DNA of 64,000 bases from positions 63,747,018 through 63,811,017 of the forward strand of contig CM045763.1 in the NCBI GenBank assembly GCA_025200525.1. Direction: 5' to 3'. Shown here in pieces: positions 33,824 to 46,372 of this stretch (the stretch's first letter is position 1; each line of letters begins with the position of its first letter). The notes beneath the pieces were generated by a model. The model worked only from the letters and a program-made list of their open reading frames with translations. It was not told where the DNA came from and searched no databases. The DNA comes from Camellia lanceoleosa (Eukaryota > Streptophyta > Magnoliopsida > Ericales > Theaceae). Position numbers and translations under genes: made by a program.

Positions 33824-35426
33824 GTCTATTGATATTTTGTTCTAAATATTATATAAGAAATACATGTGCTATAACTCAATTGGAGAAATTAAAGCAAATA
33901 CATTTGCATAAATTACAAAAAATATATATATATATATTTTTCATGAAGCATGATTACATTTTTCTATGAAATTTTCGTAATTATAATTAGTCCTATCAGA
34001 ATTTGTCAAGTGACGTAACAATATTATTTTATTATTATTATTATTATTTTTTTTTTTGGTTCTCTCACCTCTTTCATGTGTTCTCTATTTCTCTTTATTT
34101 TTTTATATTTGATTAAAAACGTTTAAAATTTTATATGCAATTTGATTATTGTGGTAGATTTTAATTGTAGAAAGAAATTATCATGCTGGTAGTAGTGGAT
34201 TTAAATCATTGTTTTTGTCGCTCTCCTCCTGTTATTTACTTCTCTTTATTTTTTTTTTATATTTTATTGAAAATATTTTTAAAAATTTATACATATTTTG
34301 GTTGTTGTGATAGATTTTAGTCATCGATAATGTTACGTAACTCAAATTTTGTGACTTAAAAGTGGTCAAAACGACGTCATTTTGAATACAGAACAACATA
34401 AAAATGGTCAAAATAACGTCGTTTTGATCATTTGAATCACTTTTAAATCACAAAATTTGAGTTACAAGACATTTTCTTTTTAGTTATTAAAGGAACTTGT
34501 CATCGTGGTAGTAGTGGGTTTTGATTGTTGTCCGTAGGTCCAAGTTTTAGGGGTTGACGTGATCTGGCCCAAAAAATAAAATAAAACAAAATATTTAAAT
34601 TTTATATTCATTTCAATAAGTGTATTAGAAAAATATTAGATATAGCTTCAATACAATTAAAATTCTTGTTTTGAAATTTTATCTGCAATTTATTTTATTT
34701 ATTTTTTTATTTTATATGGCTAAATAGGTCAATAGTTTTACATTACATGTACATTTTATTTTTCAAAAAAATAATAATGAAGCAAATATGTTCAAATTTT
34801 CAAATTATAAAAGATTAAAATTACACTTAGAATTTTCTTATAAATATTTTTAAATTTCAAATTAAATGTGACTTAAATATTGATGAAAACATGACTAAAA
34901 TTTATTTTTGACTTTCTATATAAGTTTTTTTGAAATTTAAAAGTATAGATATAGAATATATCTATAATATAGTTCATAAATTAATATATTTAAAAGTTTT
35001 TCCATATTAATAAAGGATTCATTTAAAACATTAAATGAAAGAAGCAATGATAATGTATCATTTTATAAATTTTAAATTCAAAAATTATAAAAATAGAGTT
35101 CAAATTTGAGGCTTGAAGATTAAAAAATGTTTTTACTTATATAATAGAATAAATATAGATGTATAATGCTAGCATAAATATGCATGGTTTTCCAACAAAG
35201 AATAAAAATATATATTGAAATTTTAAAAAAAAAACAACAAAAAAAGAAAAAGAATTTAAAACAACAAAAAATTGAAAATTGAAATCAAATAAATTTACTA
35301 TTTTCATGGATTATACTTAAAAGTAGGACAAATTACATCAACACATGTATTTTGGTCGCTACGTTATTTTGGTCATTATAATTTTAATTGACTTGATTTT
35401 GACATTAAATTTATAATTGTCTCAAT
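32925..35426. other. AT-rich intergenic region, no gene seen
   Basis: It contains poly-T (33783-33821, 39 T), (TAA)n and (TA)n tracts, and one palindromic element at about 34335-34468. ORFs such as 33157-33396 contain tandem RLIVRGL-like repeats from AT-rich DNA and are not convincing genes. Confidence 0.6.
34335..34468. mobile_element. Palindromic foldback element with two ACGTC cores
   Basis: GTAACTCAAATTTTGTGACT at the left is inverted at the right (CACAAAATTTGAGTTAC). The arms carry AAAACGACGTCATTTTG (34368) and its counterpart AAAATAACGTCGTTTTG (about 34410). The unpaired centre is about 25 bases. No TSD was defined. Confidence 0.7.
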
Positions 35427-35429
35427 TTA

Positions 35430-35689
35430 GGCCAAGTTTGACATGTTGTAAAAAAGTCAAAAAGTTAAAAAGTTACTCAAAAAGTTAAAAAGTTAACACT
35501 ATTCACCAAAAGTCAACAATTATAGCTGCACAACTCCCAATCCTAATTTTTCCCTACAAATCAATTTTTACAATTTTTTATTACACATTTTTCCATAAAA
35601 AATCAAAAAGTTAACCTAAACATCCATATTTTTTTCCTCAAATTTTTAGTCCAAAAAGTGCATTTATTTAGGACACCCCAAACAACCCC
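35430..35689. mobile_element. Tourist-like MITE, TSD TTA
   Basis: TTA at 35427-35429 and 35690-35692. The body shares AAAAAGTCAAAAAGTTA, the ACAACTCnCAATCCTAATTTT-like centre and the right end AGGACACCCCAAACAACCCC with the element at 22049-22800. It is about 260 bases and lacks the nested hairpin. Confidence 0.8.
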
Positions 35690-35919
35690 TTAGTCTAATT
35701 GAACATAACTGTTAGCATTTTTTAATGAGAAATATGAACATAAGAGCAACTCCAAGTAGCATGTGTCATAATTTTAGGGTTAAATTTATAACTTTATTCA
35801 ACTCAGTGAATAAACCTCAACCAATTTAGTGATTAATTTTTCGTTAAAAACACTAACAACGTTATCAATTATATCAAAATTGTACCAATTAAAAATATAG
35901 GGACCAAAATGACAAAAAA

Positions 35920-37873
35920 TGTCACGATCCAAACCCGCCCCTAAGAGGTTGGCATTGTAACCGACCAGTAATTCTAGATTACCACAGGCCTTCCTGTACA
36001 AAACATAAATAATCGGGGCTCGCGGAAGTGAAAACTAAACACTATAGTCCAAAGAGCTGTGCATTTATATGAACATACATTTACATGCCAAAAATGTGTT
36101 AATTTACCCGCTAACTTTACATAACATGTACCATGATAAGATCATATACAAATATGGACACAGGCCACTGATGCAACTAAACAAAATTCATATGGCCTTT
36201 CAGACCTAGCCCCAGCTCGGAGGCACCAAAACACCGGGTAGGCTTCAAAACGGCAGCTCGGCTCGGATTCCGCCTAGGCTTGACTCCCAGAATGTTCACC
36301 TATAAATACATATACAAATAATGAGCTAAAGCTCAGCAAGTAACATTAAAGTAAAGGGTTAGTGAACGAATTCCACCTTTCATATATCCGTAAAACAAAT
36401 CATTCATAAACATAATCATCTCATATCAGAACATACATAATGGCATACTCCATAGAACATAACATATATTGTCTTTCGACTAGAGTAATCGGTTCCGGAT
36501 ACCAATTAAACACATACTACCACAATAAAGTGGATAACGAGATCTCGTAAATTGGTCCACGCAGGACAAACTGGTCCACCGAGGACTATCTATGGATGCC
36601 ATACTAGATTCGCAAATAGGATATTCGTTCACAGAAAACATTATCATTTCAGAAAACATTCATAACGTAGCATTTTGGAACATACTTTAGAATAACATAA
36701 CTTTACATGAATGTTACTCACAGTGGGTTTCCAAAACCAGTTGCATGGTCTTCAAAGTTTGACCTGTAACATAAACATTATAGCATGATCTCATAACACA
36801 TAGAGTGAACACATACATGTGATCTCTTATTGGTGTTACCATCTCATAATCACATTATCATAACTTAATTGAGGCTTAAGAATGCTAAAAAATGTAATGC
36901 GGATGCCCAAAACATGCATTAAAACATTTTCTGGAATTTCTGAAAAATAGGTCCTGCCGAGCGGCGGCAAAACCCGCTTTCGGCGAAACTGTGACAAAAA
37001 TACTGGATGTGCGAAACCTCCGCTCGAGCGGCAAAACCCCCGCTCGAGCGGACTGTGAAAAATCTGAGTGAAAAATCAGTCCATTTTCCTGCTAAACTGT
37101 GGCCTCCATTTTTGCAAAATCAACTTTCAAAATCATCAAATTCAAGGCCAAAACATTTGGGAAAATACTTAAATTAAACATCACAACTTAAAAATAAAAC
37201 CCACATGCAATATATATATATAAAATCAAACTTTGAATTAAAATAGAAAACCATAATCATGCTCATAAAAGCTTCACTTTCAAAACCATGGAGTTTCTCT
37301 CTCAAAATATCCAAATACAACATAATACTTTCCATTAACCATAATTTCCCTTCATTCATTCATTTACTTGCCATAAATCATAGATGATTCAACTCTACTT
37401 CAAGAATTTAGAGAGAAATCCTTACCTTAAGCACTTAGTTGGAGAGATTTAAGCTTGATTTCTCTTTTCCTTCTCCTTGCCCCTTGTTTTCTTTCTTCTC
37501 TACGAATTCTCTCTTCTCTCTCCCTTCCAGATTTTTTCTTCTCTTGTTTTTGAGTCAATGAGTCAACAATCCTTATCTCTTAAGTCATATATATCATATA
37601 AACAAATAAACCAAAACACTTGAGCCAAACAAGGCTTAACGAATCAGACGAAATTCAGTCCTCAATTTAATTTCTCAAATGGTTCTAAAAATTCCCGGTA
37701 TCACATAGGCATGTTTAATTTCATTTTCTGAACCCATCATGGTCGTCAATTTCAGTCCCGAAGTTGTAATTCCAACAGATATTTTTCTAATTCAAACAGA
37801 TATTCTTCAATTAATTCATCTTAGCACATAATTAATTACTGTTAATTACGCCATACGTTTTGGGGTCATTACA
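35920..37873 (-). mobile_element. Palindrome-family LTR, solo, no clear TSD
   Basis: In '-' sense it starts TGTAATGACCCC at 37873 and ends GGTTTGGATCGTGACA at 35920, the same termini as the complete element at 54992-62589. It contains the GAGCTTTAGCTCATT...TATAGGTGA block (near 36300-36335) and two exact GCTCGAGC (37022, 37042). Flanks (AAAAA and GATAA) do not match, so it may be a recombinant or have lost its TSD. ORFs inside are not convincing. Confidence 0.75.
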
Positions 37874-38388
37874 GATAAACTGTAAAGACTACTTATACAA
37901 TTTATAGTTTAATTTTTTTATTTTATTATGCTACCGTTAATATTATGTAATGTTACAATATATGCCTCAACTATATAATAACAATACCTATTGCTATAAA
38001 ATTTCCTTATTTCATTGGTGCTTTCAAACATTGTGTCAGTGCATCTTCGACTGGTTGCTCTGATTCGGTTGATTTGGGTTAATTATTTTAGATCTTCTAC
38101 AATTCTGTTTCGAAGACTTTCGTTCATTTATTTGGTGAGATTTTTTCTTCTTGTTTATTTATGATTATTTAGAATTCATCTAAGGGTGGTTTGTGAGACC
38201 ATTCGTGTCTTGTTTGTATCGTTTGAAAACTTTATGGTTGATAGTGAAATTGGTTTTCGATCCCGTTGACGTACCTCACATTGAGGGAACCATGTAAAAT
38301 TCTTGTATTGTTTTTGATTTAATTTTTCTACATTATTTTTTATTCCCATTGATTGATTTACTTATAGAAAATTATCGATTTTTCCTAA
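37874..38388 (+). mobile_element. Presumed 5' LTR region of the copia element
   Basis: AT-rich sequence ending TTTTTCCTAACA, directly before the primer-binding site. It has a T-rich downstream part like a copia LTR U5. I could not match it to the sequence after the coding region, so the LTR pair is unproven and its left edge is unknown. Confidence 0.4.
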
Positions 38389-38392
38389 CAAA

Positions 38393-38404
38393 TGGTATCA
38401 AAGC
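38393..38404 (+). other. Primer-binding site, initiator tRNA-Met type
   Basis: TGGTATCAAAGC differs by one base from the standard TGGTATCAGAGC complement of the initiator tRNA-Met 3' end. It follows the CCTAACA LTR end. Confidence 0.75.
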
Positions 38405-38422
38405 ACATGATTTATGAAAAAA

Positions 38423-39443
38423 ATTAGAAGGTCTTTATGACAGAAAATCAGCCACAAATAAAGCTTTTCTATTTCGTAAGTTGGTTAATTAAAAATATAA
38501 AAATGGCAGCTCTATTCCGGAACATTTTAATGAAATAAAGAGTATCGTTAACCAACTTGCTTCTATGACAATTATTTTTAATAATGAGTTGCAGGCTTTG
38601 ATGTTAATTAGTTCTTTACCCGAAAGTTGGGAGACTTTGGTTGTGACGGTTAGTAATTCAGCGCATGATGGAGTTGTCACAATGAGCCAAGTCACTAGTA
38701 GCTTGTTGAATGAAAAAACTAGAAGGAAATCAGCGGGTTCCTCTCATTCAGAAGCATTTGTTATGAGAGTCAGAAGCCAAACAAGGAGGAGGAGTAAGAC
38801 TCCTCATGGTCGCGATCAAAGCCGTGACAAATCAAGAGATGGTTCTTTTTTAAAGAAAGATATTAAGTGCTATTACTGCCATGAGAAAGAGCACATGAAG
38901 CAGGAATGCCGAAAACTCAAGAACAAGAAGAAAAGACGTGACAAAAGTGTGGATAAAAAGCAAGAAGACACAATGGCGGTTACTACCGATGATCTCATGG
39001 TCATTTGTGAAGATGATTGTATCAATTTTATGAGCCAAGAGAACAATTGGATGATTGATTCCAATACTTCTTTTCATGTGACTTCTTGAGTTGATTTCTT
39101 CACTACCTACACCAAAGGAAATTATGGTTCTGTTCGAATGGGTAATGAAGGTTTCTCCAAGATTGTTGGCATGGGTGATGTTTGCTTGGAAACAAATTTG
39201 GGTTGCAAGTTGTTGCTTAAAGATGTGAGACATGTTCCCGACATTCACCTCAATTTGATCTCTACCGGGAAACTAGATGATGAAGGCTACAACAACAAAT
39301 TTAGTGACGGAATATGGAAGCTCGTAAAGGGTTCTTTGGTGGTGGCTAAGTGCAAGAAAACTCATACACTTTATTCGATACAAGGAAAATTTTGTAAAGG
39401 TGTTATCAATGTACTTGAAGATAATACTTCTACCGAATTATAG
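38423..39443 (+). pseudogene. Ty1/copia gag, zinc knuckle, protease and pre-integrase, broken
   Basis: The gag frame opens just after the primer-binding site at LEGLYDRKSATNKAF, which is internal to a normal gag, so roughly the N-terminal third is missing. Then come IVNQLASM, LISSLPESWETLVVTVS and LLNEKTRRK. A CX2CX4HX4C knuckle follows: CYYCHEKEHMKQEC (about 38870). The protease box reads WMIDSNTSFHVTS, where DSGA/DSGC is expected, so the active-site Gly is lost. A TGA near 39087 interrupts it. Pre-integrase motifs continue to 39443, where a TAG replaces the expected Trp before KRLGHMSEKGL. An earlier stop lies near 38488. Confidence 0.8.
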
Positions 39444-40732
39444 CTCAAACGGCTTGGGCATATGAGTGAAAAAGGGCTGCAAGTTTTGTTCAAGAAAGAG
39501 CTTCTACTCGGTTTGAAAGGTACACATCTTAAAACTTGTGTTCATTGTTTGACGGGTAAACAACATAGAGTTTCTTTTCATAAAATGTTGCTTTTAGAAA
39601 AGAAAATATTTTGGAGTTGATTCATTCGGATGTTTGTGGTCCTCTGAAAGTTAGAACACATAGTGGTGCACTTTATTTTATTACTTTCATTGATGATTAT
39701 TCAAGGAAAGTTTGGGCTTTTATACTAAAAATTAAAGATCAAGTTATAGATGTATTTAAGCATTTTCAGGCCATGATTGAAAAAGAAACAAGACATAAAT
39801 TGAAGTGCATCTGAACAGACAATGGTGGTGAATACATTGGGCCATTTGATGAGTATTGTCGTAGCCAAGGTATTCGGCACCAAAAGACAGTTAAGAAGAC
39901 TGCTCAACAAAATGGCATTACCGAGAGGATGAACCGCACCATTATGGAAAGAACAAGGTGTTTGCTTTCACATGCTAAATTGCCAAGATCCTTTTGGGGT
40001 GAGGCAATGAGGACAACGGTTGACGTGATTAATTTGTCTCCTTCATATCTTTTGAATAGTGATGTTCCCAAAAGAGTTTGGACCGGCAAAGATGTATCTT
40101 ATGAGCACTTGAGAGTGTTTGGTTGTCGAGCCTTTACTCACATTCCAAAAGATGAGAGGTCCAAACTTGATAGCAAGTCAAGACAATGTATTTTTCTTGG
40201 CTATGGGCATGATGAATTTGGCTATAGATTATGGAATTTGGTCGACAAGAAAGTCATTCGAAGCCTTGATGTTGTGTTTCTTGAAGACCAAACAATTGAA
40301 GACTTTGGCAAAGGTAATCACCCGGAGCCAAAAACTAGTGATTTCATTGACATTGATCCATCTCTTTCATCTTCGGTAGATAATGAAAATAGGGGAGATG
40401 TGCAACCACCTATTGAAGATATGGAGGATGATAATAATCTCAATGAAATTGAGCCAGAAATTGAGGAAGAACATCCAACTCAAGAACTGCCATCACAACT
40501 TGAGTTGAAAAAATCTACAATGGACCAACAACCTTCAAGAAAGCATCTTGCCAATGAATTTGTGTTGATTTTCAATCAAGGAGAGCGTGAGAGCTACCAA
40601 GGAGTAATTGAGCATGCAAAGAAAGATGATTGGAAAAGGGCTATGGAAGAGGAAATGAATTCCTTACTTGAAAATCACATTTATGATTTAGTGAAGTTGC
40701 CTAAGGAGAGAAAAATTCTAAAAAATAAATAG
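39444..40732 (+). pseudogene. Ty1/copia integrase, broken
   Basis: It begins with the GAG-pre-integrase KRLGHMSEKGLQVL and CVHCLTGKQ zinc-binding region. The core follows: ELIHSDVCGPL (first Asp), FITFIDDYSRKVW, then *TDNGGEY with a TGA at 39812 where Arg is expected. Then TAQQNGITERMNRTIMERTR keeps the third acidic residue. The long frame 39929-40732 holds the C-terminal part (LRVFGCRAFTHIP, FLGYGHDEFGYRLW) and an acidic linker to the RT. It ends at a TAG replacing Trp before VFKLKNGS. Integrase would insert element cDNA into the genome; this copy cannot be translated through. Confidence 0.85.
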
Positions 40733-40735
40733 GTT

Positions 40736-42139
40736 TTCAAATTGAAGAATGGTAGCAAAAATCTGAGGTACAAAGCACGTCTTGTTGTGAAAGGCTTTAG
40801 GCAAAAGAAAGGTATTGACTTTGATGAGATTTTCTCGCCAGTTGTGAAGCTGTCTTCTATTCGGATTATACTTGGCATGGCTGTAAGTATGAACCTTGAA
40901 GTTGAGCAACTTCATGTGAAGACTACATTTCTTCATGATGACCTTGAAAAAGAAATTTATATAAAGCAACTGGAAGGTTTTGTAGAGAAAGAGAAAGATA
41001 AATTTGTTTGCTAATTGAAGAAAAGTTTGTATGTCCTCAAGGTAGCCCCGCAGCAATGGTACAAAAAATTTAACTATTTCATGATGAGTAATGGTTTTTT
41101 TAAATCCACTTCGGATCATTGTGTGTTTATGAAAAAAATTTCGAATGGCAAATTTATTATTCTTTTGCTTTATGTTGATGACATGTTAATTGTGCGTCAA
41201 GATTCTACTATGATTAACAAGTTGAAGTTAGAGCTAAGCAAGTCTTTTGCTATGAAAGATTTGGAACCAGCTAAGCAAATACTTGGTATAAAAATTGTTC
41301 GTGATCACAAAAAGAGGCTGATTTGTCTTAAGAAAGTTACATTGAAAAAGTTATTGAGAAGTTTAACATAAATAAAGCAAAGCCAGTTGGTTGTTCACTT
41401 GTGGGTCATTTCAAGCTTAGTTCGAATCAATATCCTATAAGTGAGAAAGACAGGGAAGAGATGCAGAAAATTCCTTATACTTTAGTGGTTGGTTCTTTGA
41501 TATACGTCATGGTTTGTACAAGACCGGATATTGCTCACGCCATTGGTATGGTGAGTCGTTTTCTCTCTAATCTAGGTAAAGAACATTGGGCAGCGGTAAA
41601 ATGGATTCTAAGGTATCTTCGAGGGACTTCGAAGGTGTGTTTGTGTTTTGGGGATGATAAGCCGATACTTGATGGGTTCACAGATTTCGACATAGCCGGT
41701 GATGTTGATTCTAGAAAATCTACTTCGGGGTATTTGATGACTTTTGCAGGAGGAGCTGTGGCATAGCAATCTAAATTACAAAAATTTGTTACTCTCTCAA
41801 CTACCGAAGTTGAATTTATTGTCATTATGGAAGCTTGCAAAGAAGAGTTATGGTTAAAGAAATTTTTTGCAAGAGTTGGGTTTGAAGTAAGAGATGTATG
41901 TGCTTTATTGTGATAGTCAAAGTGCTATTTATTTGAGTAAAAATTTCACTTTTCATTCGAGATCAAAACACATTGGTGTGAGATACTATTAGATTCGTGA
42001 TGTGTTAGATTCAAAATTGTTACAACTTGAAAAGGTTCACACGGATGATAATATTTCGGATATGTTGACAAAGATTTTGTCAAGGGGCAAACATTTGAAG
42101 TGTCGAACTTTGGTGGATATGGCTGATGTCTCCACCTAA
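40736..42139 (+). pseudogene. Ty1/copia reverse transcriptase and RNase H, broken
   Basis: RT motifs: YKARLVVKGFRQKKGIDFDE, FSPVVKLSSIR, VEQLHVKTTFLHDDLEKEIY (one Asp expected at 'HVKT' is changed), and an intact YVDDMLIV box near 41170. RNase H follows: GSLIYVMVCTRPDIAHAIGM, HWAAVKWILRYLRGT, then GFTDFDIAGDVDSRKSTSGY, with STTEVEF and LWLKK further on. Stops lie at 41012 (before LKKSLYVLK), 41369 and 41764 (TAG for Trp). The frame ends near 42139, just before the polypurine tract. Confidence 0.85.
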
Positions 42140-42143
42140 GTTG

Positions 42144-42155
42144 ATAGGGGGAGAA
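42144..42155 (+). other. Copia polypurine tract
   Basis: Purine-rich GATAGGGGGAGAA, directly followed by TTGTTGGG. Such GGGGGAGA tracts prime plus-strand DNA synthesis and mark the 3' LTR start. Confidence 0.75.
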
Positions 42156-42156
42156 T

Positions 42157-43108
42157 TGTTGGGTATATACCTCCTTATTGGAGTATGGGACTCAATTAGT
42201 TTATTAAAAGAATTTAGTTTGGTTTGGTTTGGTTATAATATATTTTTATATATTATATCTAATTTGTAGAGGCCCAATTCAGTTTGGTAACAACTAGAGT
42301 TTTGATTTAAAAAAAAAAAAAAAGAAAAAAAAGAAGAAGAGAGCCCAAGATTTAATAATATATATAAATATTGTTTTGTTTTTCCCGGAGCATATAGCAG
42401 CGGCAGCCAATATTGGTTCATAGTTGGTTTTAGTGAGATAATGCTCTTAGCTTGCTACATAAGTTCAATTGGTGGGTTCCATTGTTGCTGTGCAACAACA
42501 ACTATTTTTATTTTCGAGTTGATATCTCTATGCTGGCTCATTTTGAGTTCTAGTATAGAGCTCCCACATGCAGGTGTTTCTCAGCGTTCGCACGGTTCAT
42601 TGGTTAATATGGGATTGTTTAATATTTGGAGAGATTGAGATAGAATTGTGGCAGTGTCATGCCAACTTATGTGCGAGTGGGAGACGTTGGAAATTGGGCC
42701 GGGTATTGGACCCGGATTTGGGCGCCCATGTGGCATAACCCTATCTATCTAATCTATCCTATCTTTAAGAGATATGGATCTATATGGTTATATATCTGAT
42801 TCTATATCCAAAAAAAAAATATAGAGGACATCAGATACGTTATGTGTTTTTTATTCATAACATTTTTCCCATACTCTCTCTTTAACTCTCTCCCATTAGA
42901 ATAATGATACAGCCTTTGTACTGTGATTAGAATGGGTGATACTCATACTGTGGTATCATTTTATTGCTGGGTGTTTTTAATTCGTGGTTGTGAAGCACAT
43001 GATTTACCCACAAGATTCTTTGTTTCGGATTCTATCACATAAGGTATGATTTGAATTTTTTTTACCTGCTGTGTTATCTTACAGAAAGGATTTCTTAGTG
43101 GTGCTAAC
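42157..43108 (+). mobile_element. Presumed copia 3' LTR (right edge uncertain)
   Basis: It starts TGTTGGGTATATACC. A possible end is GGTGCTAACA at 43108, which would mirror the CCTAACA end before the primer-binding site. It holds an A-rich run (42309-42336), a TCTATCTATC tract and CTCTCTCTTTAACTC. No ORF is recognised. Lack of visible similarity to 37874-38388 leaves the boundary open. Confidence 0.4.
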
Positions 43109-43544
43109 AAGGGTTTCAAATTTTTTGTCTTCAAATCTTGTCATGTTGTCTTACTATGTCCCCAATAAGTGGATCATATTTTGAAATTTATGTGTTTCAA
43201 AATTTCTAAATAATCCAATAATTATGACTCTATTCAAACAAGAAATTAAAGAGATTTGGAAACAAAAAATCACCGAACACTCACAAAATATAAGCACAAT
43301 TTAAGGTTCCATTTGGTTAAAATTTTCAAATTTTATGAATTTACTTGATATTTTTAAATTTTCAAAAATTATTAACGTCTTAAAAAAAATTATATGAAAA
43401 TAATGTGCATTTTTTATCAAATAAAATTTTAAATTAAAAAAATTTAAAATTCAACTAAATAAATTTTGAGAGAGGGAGAGAGAGATCACTGCCAATTGAT
43501 GATGTGTGCAAACATGTGTGTCAAGCTGCCGCACAAAACCATTT

Positions 43545-43630
43545 CGTTAGGGTACTTACAAATCCTATATTAAGCAAAAGAAAATGTCGTTAGGGTACTT
43601 ACAAATCCTATATTAAGCAAAAGAAAATGT
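43545..43630. repeat. Perfect 43-bp tandem duplication
   Basis: Units 43545-43587 and 43588-43630 (CGTTAGGGTACTTAC...AAAAGAAAATGT) look identical, so the duplication is recent. It abuts the left end of the small element at 43624. Confidence 0.95.
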
Positions 43631-43735
43631 TTGGTGGCCCGAATTTTCGTAATTTGAATGGTTCAAATGTGTCAAAATGACGTTATTTTACACCCAAAAT
43701 GACGTTATTTTGAGTGCTTCGAGCCATTCGAGCCA
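43624..43735. mobile_element. Short relative of the MULE-like family (copy C)
   Basis: The start AAAATGTTTGGTGGCCCGAA matches the starts at 24190 and 46904 in layout. The end CGAGCCATTCGAGCCATGA resembles their ends. The centre holds two AAAATGACGTTATTTT blocks (43674, 43696). No TSD was found. Confidence 0.45.
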
Positions 43736-45406
43736 TGATTTTTTAAGTCATCAATCAATGTTGTAAACAAAAATGGTCCTCCTTTGTTTGATTTAAGCGT
43801 TGATCTTCGGTCATTAACCCTTAAGTCCAAAACAAACTTATCTTGAATTTTAGTTCATTGATACTAAATTTTATTTTACAAAAATTAATATGATTTGTCA
43901 AATGTCATAACAAGACAATGATATAGGAGTGGCAAAAATCATTTAGGATTGTAATGAACCGACTCAAGCATAATAATAACAATTTTTTTTTTAATTATAT
44001 TATACATATAGAAATAATTTTTTTTTTATTCAAATACATATAGATATAATGTATAGAATTAAAAACAACTTTTTTATATGGATAGGACTCACATACTTAG
44101 TGAATCCACCTCATGTAAAATATTGTAACTGATTCTTTTGATCGAATCTTCTAAATTTAAGTTAACATTAAAACTTGATTGAAATTACAATGGTTAACCG
44201 TCATAATTCAATTGAAAAAGTTTGTAAAGCTATTACTATTAGATGAAAATTTATTGACATTATTGGTCATATCAGAGATTACTAGCAAAAATGAAATATT
44301 CTGAAAAGTTGATATATATTGATATTGTTGCCCACTAGCTATTTGAATATCTTATTTATCCAAAAATTTCCCTTTTTTTTTTTTTGGATATATCAACCAT
44401 CATATTGATATATTTTCATCTAATATTCAGAAAAATCATTTTTGTTTTTCAGTGGCGACATATTGAATGTGTTGTTGAAATTTAAAACTTCACCCGGGAT
44501 CTTATTGTGAGCTTGAATTATCAGGAGAAATAATAACCAAAGTACCAAATAATTATTGTAAGCAAGAAAAAGAATGCATATGCTATGAAACAACTAAAAA
44601 TTGATATAAACACTTAATTGTGTGCCCTTCAATTATCATTTAAAAACTCGAGGAACAAATAATTAATAATAATGGGAAAAATGAACTTTTTATGAATTAA
44701 AAAAAATGGAAAAAAGGAAAGAAAATACACTAATATCAAATTAAACTTGATTTTTTATTTAATTTTATGGTGTTCCAATTTTTCAAATTAAAATTTTATA
44801 ATTTTATTTTAAGTAATTAATTTAAAGCTCTCCGAACTTTTGTTTTGAAAATTAAAATGTGAAATTTCTCCATTGAAAAGTAAAGGAAATATCCAGTGGA
44901 ATGGGTAACGTATGACCCAAAACTTGAGCCCACAATGCAATGCCAGGCCGGCCCATACACCTCATCAAGCTCCTGCATGAAAAACTAACCATTAAAATAT
45001 TAAAATCCACTATGTATTTATTATTGTAAATAAATTCACACTTTATTAAAATTAATGCAGAGTGTTATGGACATTTTATTTTTAAATTTTCCGAGTCTAT
45101 AATAAAGAAAAGAACAGATTTATGAATTAAAACTAAATAAATATAATAACAAATTTAGTATTTAGAATTTAGAATTTTTAAATGCATCCAATATGTTGAG
45201 TTGGTATTATCACTATATCAAAATGAATGCAATATTAACAATTTTTTTGTAATTTTTTGGGTTCGTAATGTTACTGATTGTATTATTATTAAGAGCAAAT
45301 TATACACATAATTCTTGTAAATTGCCTCATGTCAAATTTCGTTTATGTATTTTTAATTGTTACAATTTTACTTTTTAATTATTCACATCGCATCAAGTTA
45401 AAACAA

Positions 45407-46372
45407 GGAAGCTTTTTTAATAATTCTTCTTTTTAAGAGTTTTATTTTATCCAACTCATATTTTTTTGAACTATTCCATTAGATCCTATTTGAAGTAATA
45501 AGACCAAAACACCTCCAATCTCTCATACGCCCTATTAATATTTATATTTAACGTTGATTGTTATTGTGTGTTGATAGTTCCCATACATCAGAATGTTGAC
45601 TGTCATTATATTTATATTAATTTGAAATTAATTTTTGTCATTGTGTTGTCAATTATATAATGTAAATATTTACATCATGTAATTAAAATGAATATTCACA
45701 TTAATTTAAAATGGATTTTTCTCATTGTGTTGTCAATTACATGATGTGAATATTCATACTAAAACATACGAATGTGAACGTTCACACCACTACATGTTGT
45801 GAATAAGAATGTGTTGTCAATTAAAAATATAACACGTTGTGAATATTCACATTACTACATTAGATGAAAAAGAATTTTTCGAAAATATGTTGTGAACATT
45901 TACATCATATGAGAGAGAATGTTCACATTATTTTTAATGTGTTGTCAATTAAAAATAAAAAGGTTCACATATTGTGAACGTTCACATCACTTCATTAGAT
46001 GATAGAGAATTTTTCGAAAAGGTATTGTGAACATTCACATCAGATAAGAGAGAATGTTCACATTATTTTTAATGTGTCGTCAATTAAAAATATATTCACA
46101 TTATATAATAATATAAAATAATAATATCAATATTATTTAATTTGTATATGAAATTTCTTATGCCTTGATTCTTTCCCTTCTCTCTCCATATTAAATATCA
46201 ATATTAAATAGAAGAGTATAAGAGTCTAAGAAAATAATATAAATCAAGAAAAAAGACTTTATAGAATAAAAGTATAAATTTATGAGACTAAATGGGTTAA
46301 AAAATTTATTCATGGACTTCTTTGGTTAGGACACTTCTAAATAAAATTTATCAATAAAAATCCATTAAAAGA
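45407..46372. mobile_element. Insertion private to dynein copy 2, unknown class
   Basis: Copy 1 reads AAGTTAAAACAA|ATGGTAATATC (near 23180). In copy 2 about 965 bases intervene. The interior (45590-46110) repeats GTGAA-NN-TTCAC palindromes, TGTTGTCAATTA and ACATTA blocks. No ORF, clear TIR or exact TSD was found (flanks AAAACAA and AAAAGAA). Confidence 0.6.

Larger units (their letters stand above)
43109..44395. other. AT-rich spacer, no gene
   Basis: Mostly low-complexity AT sequence. Contents are a 43-bp tandem duplication (43545-43630) and a small palindromic element (about 43624-43735). The dynein-region duplication starts near 44396. Confidence 0.6.

Noticed and set aside
35920..37873. 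A TSD for this LTR
   Set aside because: Termini fit the family, but flanks AAAAA and GATAA do not match; I do not claim one.
45570..46110. Possible CRISPR-like regularly spaced repeats
   Set aside because: Repeats are degenerate palindromes with irregular spacing in a plant intron insertion. CRISPR arrays do not fit the genome or the structure.
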